Shown: positions 1 to 5,265 of the stretch, piece after piece
How positions within the stretch are numbered: the stretch's first letter is position 1
Layout: the number at the start of each line of letters is the position of its first letter
NCBI GenBank assembly: GCA_902385025.1
Contig: CABMDX010000063.1
Coordinates: forward strand, 1-5,265
Source: an uncultured archaeon
GTDB lineage: Archaea > Halobacteriota > Methanosarcinia > Methanotrichales > Methanotrichaceae
Length of the DNA: 5,265 nt
Direction: 5' to 3'
Notes under the pieces: generated by a model
What the model was told of the DNA's origin: nothing
Database searches by the model: none
Seen by the model: the letters and a program-made list of their open reading frames with translations, nothing else
Translations under genes and position numbers: made by a program

Positions 1-3000
1 AAATCCCTGAGAGACGCAAATCTCATTCTCCTTCATCCCTCCAGCGAGGCCTGCTGGGATGAAATTGTCCCTGCCCTGAACCCGAAGACGCCCGTCATCT
101 CTTTTGGCCGCGACCCATCTCACTGGGTTCTGTCCAATGTCTCATTGGAAATAACTACCACGGTAAACAAATACATCCTCTTCGGCGGACCGGAAAACTA
201 CAAGAACATGCTCAAGTATGCCTGCCATAGTGCCCTCGGCCTAGACTCTTACTTCGACTATGAGCCTCCAAGGGAATTGCTCTGGCAAGGGCTCTACCAT
301 CCTCGCTCCGAGAAGCCATTTGCGACACTGGAGGAATATCTAAAGTGGTATGGCATCGTGACGCGCCCCGCAGTAGGCATCATTTTTTCCAGAACCTACT
401 GGGCCAATGGCGACCTCGGAGTAGTCGATGCCACAATCCTGGAATTGGAAAAGCAGTTCTCCGTGCTTCCTGCCTTTTGCTTCGGCATGGGTGACAGGGA
501 CCTTGGGGCCTGGTCCAGCGGCGAGGTAGCTGAAAGGTTCTTCTCAGGAAGAATAGATGCGGTCATCAATCTTCAGCCCGTTTTTCGCTCCAAGAATATG
601 GAGGAATCCATCAAGGCACTCAAGCGATTGGATGTCCCGATCTTTCATCCCCTCATGGTCTATCACAAGACCGAAGAGGAATGGGATAGAGACGTTCACG
701 GCCTTTCCAGCAGTGAAGTGGGCTGGTCGGTGGCGATGCCCGAGTTTGAAGGCGTCATCGAGCCCATCATCATAGGAGTGATTGACAGATCGGTCTGCGA
801 CGGTGCCCTGGCAGAGCGGCATGTGCCCATACCAGAACGCGTCTCCAAGGTCTGCACCCGCGTCGCTCGCTGGATCGCGCTCAAGAATAAGCCACCGGCA
901 GAGAGGAAGGTGGCCTTCATCCTGCACAACAACCCCTGCGTCTCCGTGGAGGCATCCGTTGGCGGAGGCGCTCATCTGGATACGCTGGAGAGCGTCACAC
1001 GCATCATGAACAGTATGGAAGAGGCCGGATACAGCCTGGAAAATCCTCCGGCAAGCGGCAAGGAACTGATCGAGACCATCATGAGCCGCAAGGCTGTATC
1101 AGAGTTCCGATGGACGCCCATCGAGGAGATTGTCCAGAAGGGCGGAGCCCTGGCTTACTTGAGCAAAGAGGAGTATTTGCAGTGGTTTGATCAGCTCTCT
1201 CCACGCGTACGGGACCGCGTCAGCGAAGCCTGGGGTCAGCCTCCGGGCGAAGAAAAGGATGGTATTCCTCCCGCTATGCTCTATCAGGGAAAGATCGTGG
1301 TAACAGGAGTTTTGTATGGCAATGCCCTGGGCTGCGCTCAGCCGAAGAGGGGCGGTGCCGGAGCACGATGCGACGGCCAGGTCTGCAAGATCCTACACGA
1401 CCCGGAGGTTCCGCCCACCCATCAGTATCTGGCCACCTATCATTATATAGAGAAATACTTCGGTGCAGATGCCATTGTACATGTGGGAACACACGGCAAC
1501 CTGGAGTTCTTGCCAGGCAAGTCCGTCGGCCTCTCTGGCGACTGCTATCCGGACATTGGGATCGGCAGTATGCCCCATCTCTATATCTACAACTCAGATA
1601 ACCCACCTGAGGGGACCATTGCCAAGAGGCGCAGCTATGCGGTGCTGGTGGATCACATGCAGACTGTGATGACCGACTCTGATCTTTATGGAGAGCTGAA
1701 AGATCTGGAAGACAGGATCGCAGAGTACAATCGCGCCAGGGTCTCAGACGGAGGAAGAGCGCATGCCCTGGAGCATATCATCCTCGGCCTCATCGAGAAG
1801 AGTAACCTTGCCAAGGAGATTCGGCTTGAGAGGTTGATAGAATCGGGCACCGGCTTCGAGGAGATCCTGGAACGGGCTCACGATAAGATCTCGCAGCTCT
1901 ACAACACACAGATACCGGACGGCATGCACATCTTTGGCCTCCTGCCCGAGGGGGAGAGACGCCAGGAGATGGTGAGGGCCATCCTGAGGCCAGAGGTCAG
2001 AAAGGCTGCCGCCGGGCTGCTGGGAAGAGAGGTCTCAACCAGGATGGAGGATCTGCAGGAGCTGGACCTGCTCTCGAAGGATCTCATCTGTGCCATGATA
2101 GCGGATGCAGAAAATAAGAGCAATGGTGGAAGCAGCGAAAGTGCGGGCCATGACGCCCTGGGCGCTGTCCTTGAGGCGCGGGGATTGCCCTCTGGCGGCT
2201 CTCTTCTTGCTCTGAGGGACAGAGTGGAGGAGCTATGCTGGAGGCTGGAGGAATCAAAGGAGATGAAGAGCCTCCTGCACGGATTTTCGGGAGGCTTCAT
2301 CGAGCCTGGACCATCCGGCCTTATTAGCAAGGGAAAGATCGAGGTCCTTCCCACGGGCCGCAACTTCTTCTCGCTGGATCCGGCATCCATTCCCACGGAA
2401 GCTGCCTGGATGGTGGGAAGAAAGCTTGCAGACAGCCTGATCGAGAAATACCAAAAGGAACAGGGCCGATTTCCGGAGAACGTGGCCATGTTCTGGATGG
2501 CGGGTGATGTAATGTACGCCGACGGCGAGCAGATGGCGCAGATGTTCTACCTCATCGGCGTCGAGCCCGTCTGGAAAGGTGGACGGCTCAAGGGCTACCG
2601 GATAATTCCTCCAGAAGAGCTAGGCCGGCCCAGAATCGATCTGACCGTGCGGGTCAGCGGCATCACCCGCGATTGCTTCTATAACTGCATAGAGATCATG
2701 GATCAGGCCATAAAAGAGGTCGCGCTCCTGGACGAGCCGCTGGATATGAACTTCCTGCATAGGCACGATCTGGAGAACGGACCCACGCCCCGTATTTTCG
2801 CCAGTCGTCCTGGAACCTATGGCAACGGCGTCAGCCTGGCCGTTTATGCTTCCGCCTGGAAGAAAGATAAGGATCTCTCGGACGTATTTATCTACTGGAA
2901 TGGGTACGCTTACGGCAAAGGCTTCTTCGGGGAGGAGTCACAGGAGCGGCTGACAAGGCAGCTCAAGAGCGTGGATGTTACATTCAACAAGACCACAACC

Positions 3001-3606
3001 GACGAGAAGGACCTCTTCGGCTGCTGCTGCTACTTCGGCAACCACGGCGGCCTGACAATCGCTGCCCGCGAGGTTTCGGGAAAGAATGTGGAAGCATACT
3101 ATGGAGACACAAGAGATGCAGATCATGTCGAGGTGCGGGCCCTAGCCGATGAGGTCAGACGCGTGGTCCGAACCAAACTTCTCAACCCCAAGTGGATCGA
3201 GGGCATGAAGCGGCATGGCTACAAAGGCGCGGGGGACATCTCCAAGCGTGTGGGCAGAGTCTACGGCTGGGAGGCCACGACCCAGGAGGTGGATGACTGG
3301 ATCTTCGATGACATCGCCAGAACCTTTATCATGGACGAGGAGAACCGCAAGTTCTTCCAGGAGAACAATCCCTGGGCCATGGAGGAGATGGGGCGCAGGC
3401 TGCTGGAGGCCGAGCAAAGAGGCCTGTGGAAGGCAGACCCGGAGGTCCTGAATGCTCTGAAGTCCGTTTACCTTGAGATCGAGGGCTGGATGGAAGAGCG
3501 TATGGGAGACGTGGGCAGCGAGTTCCAGGGCGGTGAGATAGATGTAGTGACCGCTGATGAGGTTGGAGCCTGGAAGGAGAAGATGGCCAGGGTTCTGAAG
3601 ACTTGA
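1..3606 (+). CDS. cobN: CobN-like cobaltochelatase / Mg-chelatase H-type large subunit, 5'-truncated by the window edge
   Basis: This is the large, macrocycle-binding subunit of an ATP-dependent metal chelatase (CobN/BchH/ChlH family, PF02514), expected in the cytoplasm. The frame is open from base 1 and gives 1201 residues. CobN proteins usually have about 1200-1350, so only a short N-terminal piece is missing. The TTG at 145 is not the start: the 48 upstream codons encode family-like sequence leading into the GGPEN motif (residues 62-66). Family hallmarks follow in order: HVGTHGNLEFLPGK (494-507), NPPEG with AKRR (534-544), LPTGRNFFSLDP (783-794), ELGRPRID followed by SGITRD (873-891), NHGG (1014-1017), NPKWI and HGY (1062-1074), and RLLEAEQRGLW (1133-1143). 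A Ser/Gly-rich linker lies near 705-718. Extra cysteines occur at 445, 457, 462 and 1008-1010. In the aerobic B12 route CobN works with CobS and CobT. Neither is in the window, and anaerobic archaea normally insert cobalt with CbiX, so the family is certain but the substrate and metal are not. It is followed immediately by a permease gene. Confidence 0.95.
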   Translation, partial: KSLRDANLILLHPSSEACWDEIVPALNPKTPVISFGRDPSHWVLSNVSLEITTTVNKYILFGGPENYKNMLKYACHSALGLDSYFDYEPPRELLWQGLYHPRSEKPFATLEEYLKWYGIVTRPAVGIIFSRTYWANGDLGVVDATILELEKQFSVLPAFCFGMGDRDLGAWSSGEVAERFFSGRIDAVINLQPVFRSKNMEESIKALKRLDVPIFHPLMVYHKTEEEWDRDVHGLSSSEVGWSVAMPEFEGVIEPIIIGVIDRSVCDGALAERHVPIPERVSKVCTRVARWIALKNKPPAERKVAFILHNNPCVSVEASVGGGAHLDTLESVTRIMNSMEEAGYSLENPPASGKELIETIMSRKAVSEFRWTPIEEIVQKGGALAYLSKEEYLQWFDQLSPRVRDRVSEAWGQPPGEEKDGIPPAMLYQGKIVVTGVLYGNALGCAQPKRGGAGARCDGQVCKILHDPEVPPTHQYLATYHYIEKYFGADAIVHVGTHGNLEFLPGKSVGLSGDCYPDIGIGSMPHLYIYNSDNPPEGTIAKRRSYAVLVDHMQTVMTDSDLYGELKDLEDRIAEYNRARVSDGGRAHALEHIILGLIEKSNLAKEIRLERLIESGTGFEEILERAHDKISQLYNTQIPDGMHIFGLLPEGERRQEMVRAILRPEVRKAAAGLLGREVSTRMEDLQELDLLSKDLICAMIADAENKSNGGSSESAGHDALGAVLEARGLPSGGSLLALRDRVEELCWRLEESKEMKSLLHGFSGGFIEPGPSGLISKGKIEVLPTGRNFFSLDPASIPTEAAWMVGRKLADSLIEKYQKEQGRFPENVAMFWMAGDVMYADGEQMAQMFYLIGVEPVWKGGRLKGYRIIPPEELGRPRIDLTVRVSGITRDCFYNCIEIMDQAIKEVALLDEPLDMNFLHRHDLENGPTPRIFASRPGTYGNGVSLAVYASAWKKDKDLSDVFIYWNGYAYGKGFFGEESQERLTRQLKSVDVTFNKTTTDEKDLFGCCCYFGNHGGLTIAAREVSGKNVEAYYGDTRDADHVEVRALADEVRRVVRTKLLNPKWIEGMKRHGYKGAGDISKRVGRVYGWEATTQEVDDWIFDDIARTFIMDEENRKFFQENNPWAMEEMGRRLLEAEQRGLWKADPEVLNALKSVYLEIEGWMEERMGDVGSEFQGGEIDVVTADEVGAWKEKMARVLKT

Positions 3607-3641
3607 ATGCAATTGAGACGGACCAGACAAAACATACTATG
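3603..3641 (+). promoter_or_regulatory. cobN/permease junction with two candidate permease starts
   Basis: The cobN stop TGA (3604-3606) overlaps a TTG (3603-3605) that is in frame with the permease. The first in-frame ATG is at 3639-3641. Upstream of the TTG the best purine run is a weak AGGG about 10 bases away; upstream of the ATG only GAGACGGA, about 17-24 bases away, is seen. With no room for a promoter and no strong ribosome binding site, coupled translation from cobN is the likely mode. An out-of-frame ATG at 3607 opens only an 18-codon reading frame (including its stop). Confidence 0.5.
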
Positions 3642-4418
3642 CCCACAGAACAATTTTTGAGACGCGCTCTTTCAAGGGGAGCAGAGGAGGCCTATGCCAT
3701 CCTCTGGTCCGATTTGGTGGCTCTGCGGCGCAATCTCTCGAATTACCTGATAGCCACGGTTGTCAGCCCCCTGCTTTATATGGCGGCCTTCGGCTTTGGC
3801 CTTGGCGGGAACATCAAGATGGATGGCATCAGCTATCTGGAGTTCGTGATTCCGGGCATAATCGCCATGACGGCCATGAACAGCAGCTTCAACGGTTCTG
3901 GAACCAGGCTCGTGGTGGACCAGATCCACTGGCGCAGCTTTGACGAATCGCTCATGGCCCCCATCGGCCACCTTTCGCTCTTGATCGGCAAAGCCCTGAT
4001 TGGAGTCCTGAGGGGCAGCGTAAGCTCCATAGCATTTCTGATCATGGCATTTATCATAAGGCCAGAGCTTCACATCAACCTGCTCTTCCTCTTCAGCCTG
4101 CTTCTAACCTGTCTGATCTTTTCTTTTCTGGGTGTGCTTTCCGCTCTATTGGCCCGCTCGTATGATGATATGATAATGTTCACGAGCATCATCATCACAC
4201 CCATGGCATTTCTGGGAGGGACATTCTTCTCCCTGAATTATATGCCGGCAGCCCTGAAGTATGCCCTCTATCTGCTGCCGCTCACCCATGCCAGCATCTG
4301 CTTGAGGGCCTCGATCCTCGGCCAGGGCACGCCATACTTTTCTTTATTGGCAATGATCGGTTTCCTGGCGCTCTTCTCGGCAGGGGCGCTTGTCGCTCTA
4401 AATAGAAAGGATGCTTGA
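3639..4418 (+). CDS. ABC-2 type transporter permease (NodJ/DrrB-like)
   Basis: This is the membrane subunit of an ABC-2 type transporter (PF01061), a class that mostly exports drugs, lipids or saccharides and needs a separate cytoplasmic ATPase. The 259-residue length suits a half-size permease. About six hydrophobic segments are visible, near 36-56, 67-87, 114-139, 146-171, 178-197 and 233-254. They follow an amphipathic N-terminus (about 5-30) typical of the family's interfacial helix. NodJ-like features include GFGLG (52-56), YLEFVIPGI (66-74) and the C-terminal signature ITPMAFLGGTFF (186-197), MP (202-203) and LLPLTH (212-217). The ATG at 3639 gives a conventional N-terminus. A TTG at 3603 in the same frame would add 12 polar residues and overlap the cobN stop. 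Neither has a convincing Shine-Dalgarno site, so translation is probably coupled to cobN. No ATPase gene follows; it may lie upstream of cobN or elsewhere. The substrate cannot be read from the sequence. Confidence 0.92.
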   Translation: MPTEQFLRRALSRGAEEAYAILWSDLVALRRNLSNYLIATVVSPLLYMAAFGFGLGGNIKMDGISYLEFVIPGIIAMTAMNSSFNGSGTRLVVDQIHWRSFDESLMAPIGHLSLLIGKALIGVLRGSVSSIAFLIMAFIIRPELHINLLFLFSLLLTCLIFSFLGVLSALLARSYDDMIMFTSIIITPMAFLGGTFFSLNYMPAALKYALYLLPLTHASICLRASILGQGTPYFSLLAMIGFLALFSAGALVALNRKDA

Positions 4419-4422
4419 ATCA

Positions 4423-4428
4423 TTTTTT
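4423..4428 (+). terminator. T6 tract just after the permease stop, candidate archaeal terminator
   Basis: Six consecutive T residues on the coding strand begin four bases after the permease TGA. Oligo-T tracts on the non-template strand are the main archaeal termination signal. A second T5 run at 4485-4489, after the hairpin, could act as a backup. The position at the end of the cobN-permease transcript fits, but short T-runs are common by chance. Confidence 0.45.
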
Positions 4429-4433
4429 GCGAG

Positions 4434-4464
4434 AAAACGGTTGGCCGGATGTTTTGACCGGCCA
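4434..4464 (-). terminator. Hairpin plus short U-tract, probable terminator of the substrate-binding protein gene
   Basis: TGGCCGG (4442-4448) and CCGGCCA (4458-4464) form a perfect 7-bp G+C-rich stem with a 9-base loop. Read on the - strand, the stem ends five bases before a TTTT run (complement of 4437-4434), 43 bases beyond the TAG of the binding-protein gene. This resembles an intrinsic terminator, although archaeal termination depends mainly on the T-tract, which is short here. The same stem would also form in + strand transcripts coming from the permease. Confidence 0.55.
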
Positions 4465-4506
4465 TGCAGAATTTGGGACTTCGGTTTTTGCAGATGATTC
4501 TCAGAT

Positions 4507-5265
4507 CTATTTTGCAGGATATCCCAGCACCACTCCCTCAGGATACTCGAGTCCCATGAACTGCTCAAGGTATTCTTTGTAGATCTTCTCGGGATCGATA
4601 TCGAGCGTTGGATGCAACCATCTGGCGTAGTAAGCGTCGCCAACGATGGAATCCGGTCCCCAGGCGATCTCCGTGCTGATCGGATAGATTCGGTTGTTCT
4701 TGGCGGCATCGAGCCTGCTCCAGCCGGGCCGGCCTTCGATGTACTTCTTGAGAATGCCTGCCGCTTCATCGCTGTCCTTCCAGCCAGAGCTTCCGGAATC
4801 CGGGGCAAGGGACCTGACAATCACATCCGGATTCTCCTCGAGAACCCATTCACTATCTACCTTGGGGTACTCTGGAAGCGCTGCAGCAATGTTCGCTCCG
4901 CCCGTGAAGTTGCTGACAGAGTCGCCACTGCTGCCCATTCCGTAGCTCGATATCTCAGAATTGGTGTTCTTTGTTCCCCATTCCATAAAGAGACGGGGCT
5001 TATCTTCTTCCTTGACGCTGGCAGCTTTATCTCTTATTGGCTGCTCGTAGAGGTTGCGCCATTGCAGGTATTTTTCTGCCTCTTCATCCTTGCCCAGGAT
5101 AAAGCCCAGGGTCTTCATCTCAGACCTCATTATGTTGTCTCTATAAAAATCAAGTCCCAGCACTGCAATACCTGCAGCCTTGATGCTGTCCTCCAGTTTC
5201 GTGGCGCGATCGAGGTTGGCGGAGGTGATGACGATGTCCGGCTTAAGCTTAACAATTATCTCGCT
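4507..5265 (-). CDS. ABC transporter substrate-binding protein, Fe-siderophore/corrinoid class, 5'-truncated by the window edge
   Basis: This is the C-terminal 252 residues of a periplasmic-binding-protein-2 type lipoprotein (PF01497; FepB/BtuF/FhuD relatives), which captures a metal chelate or corrinoid outside the cell for a BtuCD-like importer. The frame is open to the right edge. The GTG at 5161-5163 is internal, because the 34 upstream codons encode the typical LKPDIVIT strand (residues 7-14) and AAGIAVLGLDF. Further hallmarks are GGANIAAALP (122-131), the EWVLEENPDVIV stretch (139-150), NRIYPIS (192-198), and a C-terminal helix with ARWLHP (214-219) followed by DIDPEKIYKEY. Fold members usually have about 340-400 residues, so roughly 100-130 are missing, including any signal peptide and lipobox cysteine. 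The stop is TAG, followed one codon later by TGA. The gene converges on the permease, so it belongs to a different transcript; its permease and ATPase would be sought beyond the right edge. The ligand (ferric siderophore, cobalamin, other chelate) cannot be decided from this portion. Confidence 0.92.
   Translation of the reverse strand, partial: SEIIVKLKPDIVITSANLDRATKLEDSIKAAGIAVLGLDFYRDNIMRSEMKTLGFILGKDEEAEKYLQWRNLYEQPIRDKAASVKEEDKPRLFMEWGTKNTNSEISSYGMGSSGDSVSNFTGGANIAAALPEYPKVDSEWVLEENPDVIVRSLAPDSGSSGWKDSDEAAGILKKYIEGRPGWSRLDAAKNNRIYPISTEIAWGPDSIVGDAYYARWLHPTLDIDPEKIYKEYLEQFMGLEYPEGVVLGYPAK

Larger units (their letters stand above)
4417..4500. repeat. Nested imperfect inverted repeat in the convergent intergenic region
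   Basis: An outer pair, GAATCAT (4417-4423) and ATGATTC (4494-4500), encloses the inner 7-bp stem at 4442-4464. Between them lies a loosely complementary pair, with an A-run and CGG on the left (4434-4440) and CGG with a T-run on the right (4482-4489). The whole 84-base element fills nearly the entire gap between the convergent stop codons and includes the last two bases of the permease stop. The simplest reading is a bidirectional terminator; the middle pairing is imperfect. Confidence 0.4.

Noticed and set aside
544..975. 143-codon open frame on the - strand in the 5' part of cobN
   Set aside because: Fully antisense to continuous CobN coding sequence and with no domain-like features.
1899..2489. 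196-codon open frame on the - strand inside cobN
   Set aside because: It lies wholly antisense to well-conserved CobN sequence, is Ser/Arg/Pro-rich with no recognisable domain, and is explained by codon bias of the + strand gene.
3142..3630. 162-codon open frame on the - strand at the cobN 3' end
   Set aside because: It is antisense to the conserved C-terminal CobN motifs; its His/Leu-rich composition is the mirror of Glu/Asp/Lys codons and no family is recognisable.
3607..3660. Small reading frame from the ATG at 3607
   Set aside because: Only 17 codons before a TGA, out of frame with the permease, no ribosome binding site and no recognisable peptide.
4419..4506. Small RNA or riboswitch in the intergenic region
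   Set aside because: The gap lies between convergent 3' ends, holds only terminator-like hairpin and T-runs, and shows no cobalamin-riboswitch or other conserved motif.
4501..4509. Possible pyrrolysine read-through of the amber stop of the binding-protein gene
   Set aside because: TAG is followed after a single codon by TGA, so read-through would add only two residues; TAG is an ordinary stop here.
4398..4820. 140-codon open frame on the - strand overlapping the binding-protein gene
   Set aside because: It is in a different frame from the recognisable substrate-binding protein, covers the intergenic terminator region, and has low-complexity Ser/Arg composition.

Overview
The window holds three protein genes and no RNA genes, insertion sequences or CRISPR arrays. 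Two of the genes are cut by the window edges. From left to right they are: (1) most of a CobN/magnesium-chelatase-H type metal chelatase large subunit on the + strand, open from base 1 to its TGA at 3604-3606; (2) a complete ABC-2 type (NodJ/DrrB-like) membrane permease on the + strand, starting within about 35 bases of the cobN stop and almost certainly in the same transcript; (3) convergent to these, on the - strand, the C-terminal two-thirds of an extracytoplasmic substrate-binding protein of the iron-siderophore/corrinoid ABC uptake class, running off the right edge.

The organism is probably a methanogenic archaeon, perhaps of the Methanothrix/Methanosarcinales type. This is inference. 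It rests on the style of the CobN protein (with the cysteine-bearing stretches CDGQVCK and GCCCYFG), the mixed AGG/AGA and CGC arginine codons, the moderate G+C (by eye in the mid-50s percent), the weak Shine-Dalgarno sites and the T-rich intergenic terminator region. No marker gene in the window settles it.

Layout: 1-3606 cobN-like (5' end missing; no start codon in the window is the native one). 3603-3639 is the cobN/permease junction, with a TTG overlapping the cobN stop and an ATG 33 bases after it. 3639-4418 is the permease. 4419-4506 is an 88-base convergent intergenic region with a T6 tract, a 7-bp G+C-rich hairpin and a T5 tract inside a larger nested inverted repeat; it probably terminates transcription from both sides. 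4507-5265 is the substrate-binding protein. No stretch longer than 300 bases lacks a gene.

How they may work together (inference): a CobN-type chelatase inserts a metal ion into a tetrapyrrole or related macrocycle. The adjacent ABC-2 permease would need a separate ATPase, which is not in this window, to move some substrate across the membrane. The convergent binding protein captures a metal chelate or corrinoid outside the cell. Together they look like part of a metal/tetrapyrrole acquisition or handling locus. The most interesting question is why a chelatase subunit is translationally close to a drug/polysaccharide-export type permease rather than to CobS/CobT or ChlI/ChlD-like AAA+ subunits.
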